A stretch of 64,000 nucleotides of DNA from Thysanoteuthis rhombus (Eukaryota > Mollusca > Cephalopoda > Oegopsida > Thysanoteuthidae). The stretch lies in assembly GCA_963457665.1 (NCBI GenBank), contig OY735231.1, positions 32,679,702-32,743,701 of the forward strand. The letters run 5' to 3'. The translations under genes were made by a program, and so were the position numbers. A model generated the notes under the pieces. It searched no databases, was not told the DNA's origin, and was given only the letters and a program-made list of their open reading frames with translations. Below, one piece after another: positions 47,110 through 59,724 of this stretch (the stretch's first letter is position 1; each line of letters opens with the position of its first letter).

Positions 47110-47665
47110 CATTGTTAGAAAAAGAGGGGGAGTAATTCAGAAAAAGTGGGGTGCTAATGTAAAAAGGGGACTAATATAGGAAAGTGGTTAAAATTAGAAA
47201 AAGATTTGGGTGGGGGTGCACAGTTGAAAACAGGTGTTAATGCTAGGATAGGTAGGTCTGATCTCCAAAAGGGCGGGGGTGATTTATGTTGTAAAATGGG
47301 GGCAAAATGTTAAGGTAAAGGGAGTAAGGTTAAAAGGGGGACTATTGTTGAAAAGGGGAGGGGGCTAATGTTATTACCATTTCTTACAGTTTCTCTAAAA
47401 GAGAAAAAAATCCCCATCCTGGATTTAGACCCCCCCCCAAAAAACTAACTTCCACCTCTATTTCGACCCCTAAAAGAATTCCCTAGTATTTTGACCTCTA
47501 AGAGAGGGGTGGGGTAGATTACCTCTCCTTTTGGACCCCTAAAAGTGAAGGAAAAAAAATTCTCCCTCAATATTCACTTCTAAAAGTGAAAAGAAGGAAT
47601 ACCCTTCGATTTTGAGAAGTGGAAAAAAATACTTCCCCTTTGATTTTGACTGATGTAAGTGGAAA
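47110..47665. repeat. Degenerate tandem array, G-rich half then C-rich half
   Basis: 47110-47370 consists of about 25-35-bp units of the form GTT(A)nGGGGG-ACTAAT. 47400-47665 consists of about 40-bp units of the form TTTTGACCCCTAAAAGTG(A)n-TTCTCCC (starts near 47450, 47490, 47528, 47570, 47609 and 47640). The two halves have opposite G/C strand bias. It is non-coding. Confidence 0.75.
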
Positions 47666-47766
47666 ATAATGATAGAAAAAAATTCAGTTATGTCTTATTG
47701 ATGAAATAATTCTCTCTCGTCATTAGTTAACTGAACTCTCAATTTAAAAAAAAAAAAAAAAAAATG

Positions 47767-47830
47767 CCCCTTAACCATACTGCATCAAAACATGCTCTAC
47801 TGAAAACATCACTATTCAAGGTATCTATAT
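47767..47830 (+). repeat. R6 short TIR repeat, 3' partial copy
   Basis: CCTTAACCATACTGCATCAA then AACATGCTCTACTGAAAACA and ATTCAAGGTAT match the 3' half of the copies at 51643 and 56921. Confidence 0.6.
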
Positions 47831-48822
47831 ACAATCAATAAACATAGATGTGTTGAAATGTGATGGCTTCTTTCTTAAGGAATGCATTCTGATCCCTGAA
47901 GATTGAGTTGAAACAAGAATTAAGAATATTCTTTCATTAAATCATCAAAAAGTATTTTCTACCATTTGATGAATAATCATATGATTAGACACACCTTGAT
48001 TTGAAACACCCTAAAAACATTTTAGGGTAGTTCTCAAAAACTAATTGGCTAAAAACACTGGATTTATATCCAGTAATTTTTGTGGTGGAGGAGCACTGAC
48101 AGACACATTTTTGGCGAATTATAATAAGATACTATAATAGAGCTTTCAAATAATGTTGATGTATGAATGGTTTACATGTTTGTGTTGTTTTATCTATTAA
48201 TGTTATGTAATAATATTTTGTCTGTTACACCAAGATCGTAATTTGCATAAAATTGATGTATTAGATAAAATCAGTTAAATATAATTGATAAAATGACATG
48301 TCACTGTCAGAATTATTGGTGGTCATTTCTAAAAAGAAAAATGCTAAAAAAAAAAATAAACAAAAATGGATAATTTTCAACTAAACAGGAAGTGGTCTTC
48401 AGGAAATGTAACTATTGTTGTTTTCACTACCAATGATTTTTTGGCTCTTATGATTTTATATTTTCGAATGGACATCCGCTGTGTGCCCATAAGTGACTAA
48501 AGCCAACGACAGTGGAGCATGAATTGAAGAGTTAATTCAAATTTCTCGTGTTATGAGATGAGTGACTACATGTTCAACTGATTAGTGAAGCATCATACAT
48601 GGCAGAAAAGATCACTTTAAAAAAAAAAAGAATCTTTGCCATTTTTCACATGACACAAAAAATGTATATAAAATTCAAGTCATAGTTCTCAAACCACTTA
48701 CTATTTTTTAAAAGAAACTGATAAAATGTCCTTTGCTTTGCTAACAGTATACCTAGGGGTGAAGATCCCAAGCGCCGTATTATCTGATACAAATCCCTCT
48801 AACCCTCATTTTAAGGTGAATT

Positions 48823-48858
<36 letters not shown>

Positions 48859-49524
48859 CATATCAGTAGCAGTAGTTATATTACCAGCAGCCAGTGAACA
48901 CAAATTCACACTGAGTAGGACTTGCTCAACCTCAGCCAATTTTGTGTTAGTCCCTTCCTCTCTTTCTGTTTATAAGGTGACAGACAGAATGACATCTTGC
49001 AAATTATGATATAGATTATACTGCTATAAAGATTGTTTGTTTTCCAACCAGGTTAAATATTTTTACAGTATGAAAAATGTACTCTTCTATGAGAATAAGT
49101 GGTGCAGTAAAGGATGTAAGTAAAATAGGATTCACCTAAATTACAGGTACAGCATAAGTGAGATTTGCTCTACTTTTTTTTTTTCCCTATTATCCTTATC
49201 TTTTTACTCTATTTTTGACAAAACAATAAGCCAGCAGAAGCTGGATATCAAATAATACCAAGTAACCTTGCTAGTGTAATTTTCTATTCTTTGCTTAAAT
49301 CACTCTCTCAGCCTTCTATTTACTTTTAAGTTAGTTACTCTTATTTTGTAGTGAAACAAACCATGCTTCCTGAAGTTAGTCCAGTAATCACTTGTGTCAA
49401 CAATTGTTTTTTGTTTGCTGGAACATTTCATGAAGACTTTGCACATTCAGGATGTATGTAACTCTTCAAAATACTTAAGTGTATTGACTGCATTTTTCTA
49501 GTGAACACATAATTAGAAACTGTT
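47831..49524 (+). other. Gene-free stretch
   Basis: AT-rich, with an unusual A-run at 48828-48854. No ORF or repeat family recognised. Confidence 0.5.
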
Positions 49525-49910
49525 TACATAGGTTTCCCCAGTTTTTTAGTGATTCTAGCTGGCTGCATTTGTCGTATAACCAGGCCACCAATGAAGCTAT
49601 AGGACTGAAAATTAAAAAATTAACCAATTATATCTTGAAAACTTTGTATATTTTTCTCTCTCTTGCGGGGAGAGGGGGGTCAATTTACACTGTAAATTTA
49701 TGCTAGTCCCTCAGTTTGTGTTTGACTGAGTTCATGCTTTTTCTTTTTTTTTAAATTTGGAAGTTTTTAGTGATCATCATCCTAGAGAAGGTGAAAGTAA
49801 TTTTTTGATTGATCACCTCCTTTCCAATTTTTTAACTGATCACCCTCAACACGGCATGCTGTTAAATAAAATTAGTCACATGACTCTGTATTGAGTGACT
49901 AACCAGATCT
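49525..49910 (+). repeat. R1 interspersed repeat, copy
   Basis: CCAGGCCACCAATGAAGCTA, GTCAATTTACACTGTAAATT, TTTAGTGATCATCATCC, TTGATTGATCACC and GTCACATGACTCTGTATTGA then GTGACTAACCAG, in the family order. Confidence 0.75.
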
Positions 49911-50636
49911 GTTACAGATATTGACTGATCCATTCTTCAATTATAGATTTCAGTATTATACAGTATTTTCTTCTGCTCTATGCAAATTGTTTGCATCTTA
50001 CTAAAACTATTTAAAGTGCTTTCAGTTATTACTTAACAAGATATAAATACTGGTTGTTAATATGATGTTTAAGATCATTCGTTTTAACTATCTGTTACAA
50101 ATTTCATTGAAAAAATGGGTAGACCAGCACCTTTTTACTTTATATTATGTGCTTAAATCTTTTGACTGCTCGGTTTATCTATATCTGATGTTACTTTGGC
50201 ATATCACCCATGTCATAAAGTATTTGTATCTCCTCCTCTGTTACCATTTTATAATGATATGCATAACAGAACTAGGTCATCTCATAGCAAGGCTTATTCA
50301 GTACACCATTATATCAATAATGTATGATAATTTGTATATAAAAAGCTCCTACATCTATCATGAATTAATTTCGATATTAGTCTCTCAGTGTTGGTTAGCA
50401 AGGCTAAAAGATTTCTCATAAGCTTAATGACATAAAATTACTTTAATTTTTCTTTTATATCTCTATATATATTTGATTTTAATTGCATATAAACCTTTGT
50501 GAGTGGTGGGACATCATCTATAAGAGACATTTCAGTTGGTGAATATTCTAAAGCAAGAATTTTCATCCATTGTTATCAGTAAACATCTTAAAACTATTGT
50601 ACTTTAATATCAAAAGAATAAACTGCTTCTCCACAT
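49911..50636 (+). other. Gene-free stretch
   Basis: The 119-codon ORF at 50062-50421 is hydrophobic and rich in Ile, Leu and Tyr. It has the composition of AT-rich random sequence and no known motif, and I do not call it a gene. Confidence 0.5.
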
Positions 50637-50793
50637 ATACAGCAATACCTTGAATAGTGTGGGTTTTGATGTAGTACAGTTAAGGTATTGCTGTTAAAAT
50701 TTGTATAATTAAGCATAAGCTGAAAAAACCCTATCTAATTGAACAGTATGGAAAATTTTTGAACAAATTAACCACATTAATCAAGGTATATTC
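50637..50793 (-). mobile_element. R6 short TIR element (MITE), copy
   Basis: The reverse complement matches the plus copies at 51643 and 56921 (ATGTGGTTAATTTGTTC, ACTGTTCAA, ACATCAAAACC). The ends ATACAGCAATACCT and AAGGTATATTC form imperfect inverted repeats, and AAGGTATTGCTGT also occurs inside. It is about 157 bp and non-coding. Confidence 0.65.
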
Positions 50794-51642
50794 TTGGAAA
50801 TTTGGTTTTTAATGTATCCAAATACATCATTGTGAAAATTTAATAAGTAAATTTAGAAAAGTAATAAAGCCCTAGAAAAGTTTTTATTAGGCTATCATTT
50901 GATTTAAAATGTGCTCTCCTAATAGCCTATCATTTTCCATCTCTCCAGGCATTGTTGCTTGTACAATTGAAGAGCTTTATTGCCTGTTGGTAATAGAAGC
51001 TGTCTCCTAACAAGTTATAATGTCTTGTCTCTTAGACATTGGTAATTGAACTAGAAGTCTTGTGGCTTTTTGTCTCCTGTCGTTATAGCTACAAGTTTAG
51101 AGAAAACAAATGCATGTCTAATACAAAATTAGGAAAGTTATCTAGTTTTTAATGTTGATTGTTTATTGTTGTATAGATTGCATCAATAAAAAGTGTTTTG
51201 CAGATCTAATGGTGAAAAATGGTGACAGCAAATGCTTTTGAAACTCTTACAAAAGTTTTTTTGTCTTCTGTTAATGGAATTCTTTGTGCGAGTCTTTGAT
51301 TTCCTAATGAACACTCTGAATAGCATAAATCGTTCCTTTGAGGGGTTTGATGAGGCTGTCTGCAATATTTCTCCACAATGAACAATCAACAAAGGCAAAA
51401 TTTTGGAAAAAAACAATTATAGCATCTCAGTAATTTGTTCATTTCAAGCTTTGCCTTTGAAAGATTTTCCTCTGATTGTATGTAATTGCCATTTTGTACA
51501 CATGGTACCCATCAAGTCTTTGCGCACTTATATGATTTTAATAACTGTTGTTCTATTTAAATTCAAGACTGATTTGTCTCTGGTTGGGGATGGGTAAGAT
51601 ATGAGTCTATCTATGATTCGGCAAATTAGCACAGACTGCATG
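50794..51642 (+). other. Gene-free stretch
   Basis: AT-rich, with no recognised element. Confidence 0.5.
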
Positions 51643-51838
51643 TATAGGTATACCTGAAATAATGTGGTTAATTTGTTCCCAAATCTTCCGTACTGTTCAA
51701 AACTGCTCTGTTCATGGTTCCATTTTTTTTTTTTTTTTCTTTTTTCTCTATTGGGTTATACTTATATCAATCTGTTCAGTAATACCTTAACTGTACATCA
51801 AAACCTACGCTTATTAAAACCATGGTATTGCTGTATAG
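51643..51838 (+). mobile_element. R6 short TIR element (MITE), copy
   Basis: Runs from TATAGGTATACCTGAAATAA to CCATGGTATTGCTGTATAG, whose outer parts are inverted repeats of each other. The internal blocks GGTTAATTTGTTCCCAAAT, ACTGTTCAAAACTGCTCTG and AACTGTACATCAAAACCTA are shared with the copy at 56921. A T-run is inserted. Confidence 0.7.
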
Positions 51839-52703
51839 TTATTTACTTTGCTTAGTTTTGTTTACCACAAGGTTATGGTAGTGATACATCTTGTATGGAT
51901 TGAAATCCTTATGAATAGATCTTTGAGACAAGCTTGCTATGGTAGGCATGTTCATGTAGACTGATATCCCGATATCAGTATTGGTTAAAAAATCTTGACC
52001 AAGAGTGGAAGTGGGATTTAAAAATATAGAAGTCATTGGCAAAACACTGCCAAAATAATCATGGAAATGTACAAGAACTGTATGTATATATGTGGAATGA
52101 TTAACTGATAATTAATATTGGCACAGTAGTAGTTTATGGATTAATATTGTACTTGGGCTATGAGGCATCTTTCACTTTCCAGACAATTCTGCTTTTTATC
52201 TCTTTGTCGTATTTCTTTGTTCAAGCATGTTAAAAGAATTATAATTCTTGTATCGATATACTGTTGAGATTCAGTATAACTACTACCATCTGATTTTCAG
52301 GATACTAAGAAAATACTTTTAGATTATTAACAAAAAATTCAATGTCCTTGGAGAATCAACTGGATTGTTTTCTGATTAACAGTCGACATAATTTTATTAA
52401 ATAATTTTCGTAGGGAAAGCAAATCAGTTTTTTTAAATTGAAAAAAAAAAAACAAACAAAAATTGTTGATCGTTACCAACAAAATTTGATTGCTTCTTAA
52501 TGAAAACATTGAGTAAAATTTGGTTGAATCAAATTCCAAATGCATTTTATTGATTTCCCCAACTTGCCTGCAATCTAATTTATTTGTATCTGAACCGACT
52601 TCTTTTCAAATTAATCTAATGTTTAAGTTTAGTCCTATTTCAAAGAACAGATTTAATCATGGTTGTCTGTAAGAAGTAAAGATTTGCAGTTGATGATTCT
52701 AAT
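51839..52703 (+). other. Gene-free stretch
   Basis: AT-rich. The minus-strand ORFs here have no motifs. Nothing recognised. Confidence 0.5.
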
Positions 52704-53120
52704 TGGAAACAGTCAACCAAAACTGTCTTCAGGTTTTGAGTTGGTCTGGCTGGCTATATATGTATTGCATGTACATGCTGCACTATCGGAGCTAGAGGGC
52801 TGAAAACTTGAATATTCTCTCCTTATTTCTAGAAGGAAAAAATTCTTTCCAAAATTCTCCCATAAAATAGAATTTTAAAAAAATGGGTTCAATTTACAAT
52901 GTAAGTTTATGCTAGATTGGTCTTAGTTCATGTTTGGCTATGTTCATTTTTTTTTTTTTCCCTAATTTGGACTTTTTACTGATCGACAAGAGGTATGAGT
53001 AGTAACTTATTCATTGATCATCCCTGCCGCCAATTTTTTGATTGATCACTCCCAACATGACATGCGGCTAAAAGATGTTGGTCATGTGATGGTTTCTATT
53101 GAGTGACCCACCAGACCTGT
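52704..53120 (+). repeat. R1 interspersed repeat, near full copy
   Basis: TGGAAACAGTCAACCAAAAC, TGAGTTGGTCTGGCTGGCTA, TCAATTTACAATGTAAGTTT, TTTTACTGATCGACAAG, TTGATTGATCACTCCCAACA and GTCATGTGATGGTTTCTATT then GTGACCCACCAGACCTG. Confidence 0.78.
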
Positions 53121-56026
53121 TTTCTTCTGTGTTATATCAAGTTGTGTGAAAACTTTTTTGAAAAAAAGTCAAGATATACCTAAACTCAAAATAAGTGAAT
53201 GTCATCCAGTGTAATTCATTGAAATATAATCCTTGGTATTCGTGTTTGTTGGGATATTTACATTCTTCTTTTTTAAAAGAATTTTGCAGATAACAAAGGG
53301 TACACACACCTACATACAAGACCAAAGAAAATATAATGAAGGCATGAAAAACAGAGCAGTCTGATCTTACCAAACTAGTGAAATCTAAGTAATTTCTAAG
53401 CATTATGGAAAGATACAGTTAGTGTAACTGTTGAAGGCATGGATAATATAATTGGTGAACTGAGTTCAAACTCTGGCGGGGACAGTTCACTTTACACAAA
53501 ATCCCTTGAGAGGGGCATGATTCTACTTCTCTTCTCAGAAATAGATGATAGCAGATCAGTTGAAGCCCTTTAATCCTGTAAGGCAGTTCTTTTTGGGCAT
53601 TTTGTCAGCATCCTGGCCCTGGAAAACCCCATAATTGCTACAAACAATGGTAAGGTCTTGATGGATCATTTGAGAAGTGAAGACAAAAAAATCACCGCCT
53701 CCATATATCATGTGACTCGGTTTGAACTGAACTGAATTGAGCAGAATTGTGGGAACAGACTGAAGAGAAATTTGAAGTGATTAAGATCCTTTGCAAGAGA
53801 AACTTTAGAGTTCAAGTGCAGAATGATATCTGAGCAGATTGTAAGATAAATCAATATCAATGGAGAGCGACACATTTTAGAATTGCTCTGTATCCTGTTA
53901 GATTCCCTGGCATGTTGCCCCAAAATTTTATTGTTCAAAAGAAAATGATAGATAAATAAATAAAAAGTACCTGACAAGTGTGTTTTTGATTCCTTCTGTA
54001 ACAAAAAAATGACATTAATCTTTGAAGAAATTCATGAAGCAACATTGTTTCACTGTTGGGTTCAAAACTTTGTAATTGTCCCTTTTTGCAAAATCTTTTT
54101 CTATGTTACAAAATTCATAACTTTTCTATAATTATTCTGTATAAAAGAAAAATGTATTTTTGTTGTGGGGTATAATTTGAAAACCTACCAAGTTACTTTT
54201 CTTGTTTAGGAAATCAGTCTTCAAAACTCATTAGGTATTACTCAAAGGCAAGGCTCATCAACTAAAACTAATTTAAGAGAATAGATTTAAACTTCAGGTT
54301 TGTTATATTTCTGTTGAGATGACTAACATCTGCCTTGTAGCAAGCAGTTGAGTTTCTGAATATCTCGCTTGCTAAAGCAAGACAATGTATGAAAGTTGGT
54401 TTTGTTGCTTGGTACATAACTTTTCAAGTGGCAAACCAAATCCCATTTTATTGTATTCTCTGTGAGAAAATAACTTGTTTTGCAGGATTTACTTTTGATT
54501 CCATTCCCACACCATTTGTTTATTTTAGATTGCAATCTATCTTTGTATATTCTGTTGTCCGTAAGGGTGGATGGTTTCTTACTAGAATGCTAAACATTTT
54601 GTTTCAACTCTTAGATTTGTGAACTACTTGGAACCGTTGTGGAACCATTCAATGTATGGGATAAGAAAATGAACTCTCTTATGTATTGAATTGGAGAAAA
54701 ATGTAAAATTATCAAAGAAGTACAAGTTGTTCCTGTTGAATTATTTAGAAAAAAAAAAACTAAAATGAATTTAAGAGTTAAAATATTATCTGAAACCCTA
54801 ATTTATTATCGATGTAATGAAAAACAGTTCATGCAATTTTAAGAATAAGAAATGTATTTAGTCTGCACACCTATCCTTTATAAAGAACAGCAAACAGGCC
54901 TTGAAATGTGATTGTTGCTATAACAATGAAGAAAACATCACAGTAATGCTGGTAGTTTGAAACTGAAATAATTTTTTGAAAAAAGGGTGTGCGTGACTGA
55001 AAGAAATGTTTGATTTCAGACTTAAGACTGTCTGATCACCCTTCAAACTTGAAATCAGCATACTTGAAATGAAAATATATTACCTAATAAATTAGCTTTA
55101 GACTCCTTAGTGCTGAGCCATCCATAGATAACACCATTTTTTAAGGGTATATGCTAGTTTATGAAATAATAATCTATGATCTTTTTTTATAAAGCAGTTT
55201 TCCTTGAATCCTGTTTACATTGGGTATCTTCTTTAAAAATATCCTTCATCTAAAGTTATATTTATGCTCAGAGCAAATGTTTCACTTTTTATGCGTAATG
55301 AATGAAGAGAAAACCTTTGATCAACCTAAAGGATAGTCTCTTAAATTCATGGACCGCTTGTAAGCACTTGTAATTGTCATTGAGATTCTTCAATGAGCAG
55401 AATTAAAAATAATGGAACTCTTCAGTGAATTGAATAATTTTTTTTTTTTTTTTTTTTTTTTTTTCTAAATTTGTCAAATGGTCAAAAGGAGATAATTTTA
55501 ATCTGAAGTCATTTCCTTTGATAATGACATTCAATATTTTTTTTTCAATGAATTGATGAGTTGCTGCCACATGATTTTAGTTGATGTGAGAGTTTTGTCA
55601 GCTTACCTACTGATGAATTTTTTTGATTAGACACATATTGTTTTTATTCTCTTTAATTTGATTAAATCAATTGCAATCCACCAGCATATCAATATTTGTT
55701 CGTGCTCATTCTTTATTATCTGATAAAATTCATTGCAATATCAAAATATCATGGTAGCATAGGAGTTTAGAAAAGAAAATATTTGATCTCTTGGTGTAAC
55801 CCTCATAGCATAATTTATTAGGAGCTACCATAAGAGGGACTTCCTAGAATAGAGGATGAGTTTAAATCTTGCTTGAGGCTTATTCTTTATTTCTGATCCA
55901 CGCTGCTTACTTAACGACCTTGACCTAAGAGATGCAGAAATAAGATGAAGTAAAAACTAGTCACAGATTGATAATCAACAATGCTGGTGCTTCTAAGGAA
56001 TATGGAGACTATTCATAGTTCTATAT
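53121..56026 (+). other. Gene-free stretch with possible SINE
   Basis: 53430-53610 may be a SINE: box-B-like GAGTTCAAACTCT follows a box-A-like TGAAGGCATGG. The remainder is AT-rich with a T-run at 55438-55464. ORFs on either strand have no known motifs. Confidence 0.45.
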
Positions 56027-56463
56027 TAGAAATTGTCAACCAAAACTGTTGAAATCAACACTGGTTTCTTCAATTTTCAAGTGGGTCTGGCTATCTCCAT
56101 ATGTGTGTTACATGTTCAAGCCACACCAATAGAGCAAGAAGGCTAAAGACTTGAACATTTTATTTTAAAGTTTTTGTTTGTTTTTTTTTGAAAATACCCC
56201 TCCCTGTATTTCTACTGAGAGGGTTTCTATTTACAATGTAAGTTTTCGCTAGATTATTCCTTTAGTTTGTCAGTGTTTACTCTTTTTTTTTTCTTTTTTC
56301 AATTCACTCTTTTAGTGATCACCACCCAACAAAAGGTGAGATAAGTAACTTATTCATTGACCACCTTTTTAACATTTTTTCCCAATGGATAATCCCCAAC
56401 GCAGCATGATGCCAAAAGACGTTGGTTATGTGATGGTTTCTATTGAGAGACTAACCAGACCTG
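56027..56463 (+). repeat. R1 interspersed repeat, near full copy
   Basis: TTAGAAATTGTCAACCAAAA, TTCAAGTGGGTCTGGCTATC, CAAGCCACACCAATAGAGCA, TTACAATGTAAGTTTTCGCT, TTTAGTGATCACCACCCAAC and GTTATGTGATGGTTTCTATT then GAGACTAACCAGACCTG. Confidence 0.78.
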
Positions 56464-56920
56464 ATGTAATAATCATATTTAATTTATAAAGCTAGTAATT
56501 GATAATTCATATTATTCATAACTTTTCCATTGATTAAACGGATTAGAATGAAGGCCTCAAATATTAATAGATCGACTTTTTCACACACATAGTTAACATT
56601 CTTTTGGACAAATGGATATTGAAAAACCTGTTACTTAAGATCATACCATTGATTATCAAATAGGTTTTTCCCATCCGCACCTTCTTATAAATAGAAACAG
56701 AAAATGTTTTACTATACTGTAAACATGCTCTTCATTTTGTCAGTCTTATTTAAAAAACATTAAACATGTTAATATTCTTTGTAATGTTGAATGTATACTT
56801 GGATTAAATGCTTTTGCAGAAGAGGAGACCCTACTTTGGAAAGCAGATACAAGTATACATTATTCATGGTTTATATACTTATTTTCTATCTTGCCAGTTT
56901 TTATTGAAAAAATGTTCAAT

Positions 56921-57116
56921 ATATGAGTACACCTTGATATGTGCAGTTAATTTGTGCTTGATTTTTTTGTGCTATTCAAAACTGCACTGTTCAAGGTCTT
57001 ATCTAGTATTTGTTTTTTTTTTAACTTGTACTTTATATTTTGTACAGCAATATCAGTATCATAACCATATTGCATCAAAACCTGTGTTATTTAAAACCTT
57101 TCATAGTTATACTGTA
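56921..57116 (+). mobile_element. R6 short TIR element (MITE), copy
   Basis: Aligns with 51643-51838 over its whole length: AGTTAATTTGTGCTTGAT, GCTATTCAAAACTGCACTGT, CAGCAATATCAGTATCATAA and ATTGCATCAAAACCTGTGTT, ending TCATAGTTATACTGTAT. Confidence 0.68.
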
Positions 57117-57728
57117 TTGGGAATTAAAAAAAAAAAATTGTTCCAAATTTGAAGGTGTGATAATTGTGCTACGATTCAAAAAGTAGCATATAAATAATAT
57201 TGTGGAATAATCTGTCGAAGCTTGGTTATCATAAAAATGATCTATACTTAAAGTCAGGGATTAAGTATTATTACATGGAAAATACTTAATGCAGTTGGGA
57301 ATGTAGATGAAGTAATATTTGGTAGAGAAATTAATTTACATTGTATACGCATCATAGTAAATTGTAGCAAATGGATGGAAATTTAGAATAAGAAATAGAA
57401 TCAATCTGTAAGAAATATGGTGGGAGTTTCAACACATTTTATCAAGGCTTTGCTGTAAATGCCATCTAATAATAGGACACACTTGTCTGACTGGGTTTTA
57501 ATTTCATTGACTATCAATTTGATTGTTTATTTGCTAAAAGCACGTGTATACCATCAAGTAATATAAATATTTCTCGGAATATGGTTTCAAATTTGTGTTC
57601 AAAGTACTATTTTTCTCTTTATCTGAAGACATTTGTGGCCTAGTTTTAGAGATCGAAGTCTGTTCTTAATTACTTATATTCTAGAGAGTTCAGTGTATTG
57701 AATTTGGATGAAGGAAATATAAATTAGC
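57117..57728 (+). other. Gene-free stretch
   Basis: AT-rich, nothing recognised. Confidence 0.5.
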
Positions 57729-58127
57729 TTGGTTTGTCACTCAATAGGAACCGTCATGTGACCAACATCTCTTTTGGCAGCATACCATCTTGTAGATGAT
57801 CAATTAGAGAGGGGGTGATCAATGAATAATTTATGTGTCTTGTCTTTTGTTAGACACTGATCAATAAAAAAGTCCAAATTTGCAAAAAGGAAACATAAAT
57901 GCTGCTGGTCACTAAGTGACCAGTTTAGGATAAACTTATACTGCAAATTGAACTTTCCCACTAAAAACCTATTGGGGGGGGGGGGGTTCAAAACTTCTCT
58001 TCCGCCCAGAAATATTAGGAGTAAATATTAAAATCTTCATTCCATTAGCTTCATTGGTACAGCCAGTATGAGTGACACGCCTGTAGGTTCCTGGCTGACC
58101 AGCTGTCAGTATTGGTTGACAATTTTG
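57729..58127 (-). repeat. R1 interspersed repeat, near full copy in reverse
   Basis: The only long copy on the minus strand. It begins (plus view) TTGGTTTGTCACTCAATAGG and ends GTATTGGTTGACAATTTTG. It contains a G-run (about 57974-57986) and a 19-nt perfect palindrome around 57914 (arms CTGGTCACT/AGTGACCAG). Confidence 0.75.
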
Positions 58128-59724
58128 TTTCTTATATACTTTCTGAACAATAATAATCGGTAGTGAAATAGGGATAATGTCTAGTTCAACAACCAATTCA
58201 TCCACCTTCATGTGTTAGATAATCTTTCAGGATCATTGGTGATTATTCAGGATTATCTGAATTTTACTTGATTTATCATTTAATAACATCACCCATGTGC
58301 CATTTTTCTAATAGCATCTTTTTGAGCAATTTGTTCTTCATGAAGGTCCAATAATTGGATTTTTACTTTATTTTCCATAGCAATTTTTCAAGGTAATATT
58401 TCAGTTCCCTAAGATATTTGCCAAAGTCAATGGCCTTTCAAATGTATGAATCAATTCTATAAGTCCTGAAACCGTAAAGTCAGGGAAATCTAGAAGTGCA
58501 TTCAATATAATTTCTCTCTTTTGTTACTCTTCTAGTCTCAAAGATCTTGTCCATTCTTTTCTTTTAAGACTTTTGATATAGTTGTTTTTTTTTTTCTATT
58601 CAAGATTCATGAAGTCTAGTATGAAAGATCCCCCCTCCCCCAGACAAGATTTTGCAAGTCATTTGTAGGTTACTAAAAACCATGCTATTAAACAGATCCC
58701 CTTTCAAAGGTATTGGTAATATGACTCAAATCTTTACTTTCCTGTCTATGATAGTTCAAGAGAAAGAAAGCACTCTGCCATCAGCTATACTACTTGCAAT
58801 TGATCGTTTACAATTAGTCATAAAATAAAATGCTTTTTTTTATGTACAGCTCAAATTTTCCTAACTCTACAATCTAAAACTCGGTAACTTCCCAAACCAC
58901 AGCAGGTATTGAGCAATTTCTGATACTCGGTGGCCGCCCGTGTTTGTGTTGGCTTTGTTCATAGATCTGCTACTGTTTTAGTAGTGCTTGGGGCATTTAG
59001 TTCTGAAATCACCTATGTTTTATGTGCCTTGCTTCATATATGCATTTAGAGTATTCTAATTAATCTATTCATATAAAAGCCATATGTGCAAATTGATATG
59101 GTTAGTTGTATGGTTGTATCTGTTTTGTCCAATTAGTTATAATCTAAAAGTTATAATGGATTGGTCTGTGTGAAAATACATTAACATAGCTAAAAAAAAC
59201 CCAATTAGATTGTATTGAAATGAGATAGGCTGTTATAACATAACAATGATAATTACATCACAAAATTGCTGGATGTTTGAAACTAAAATAAGTGTATGTG
59301 AATATAAAATGTTCAATATTGTGATGAGACTTGAAAATAGCTGAAATTAGAATACTTGGATTGATGATAATGGATTGCCTTATGAAATATCATTGGGTTA
59401 TTTGTGTGCCAATCCATACATTAATAACCCTGTAAATTTTTTTTTTCACAGGTTTTTATTGCTAGTTAGTAAATAAGTTATATATTTTCATACTTTCCAA
59501 AAGTCAGTTTGGTGGTGGTCCTGGTCTTACAAGGTTTTGTAAATTTAACCTGTGTTTACTGCCTGATGTTATAAACTCTTTTTAACAACATTGAATTCAA
59601 TAAATATTTTGCTTATTAAACAGATTTGAATGCTTGAGATTCATTTCACACTTGTTATAATATATCTTATAATCGTACATGATTGTATGTCTAATATCTA
59701 CTTTTTTTATATTTCTATCCTCAG
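58128..59724 (+). other. Gene-free stretch; 3' end of the inferred giant intron
   Basis: AT-rich. It ends in the acceptor TATTTCTATCCTCAG of the exon at 59725. No repeat family recognised. Confidence 0.5.

Noticed and set aside
50062..50421. 119-codon ORF, the longest without a known homology
   Set aside because: Its composition is that of AT-rich random sequence (Ile, Leu, Tyr); there is no motif and no exon-like borders.
57905..57923. 19-nt perfect palindrome as an operator-like site
   Set aside because: It lies inside an R1 copy and is not shared with the other copies, so it is probably chance.
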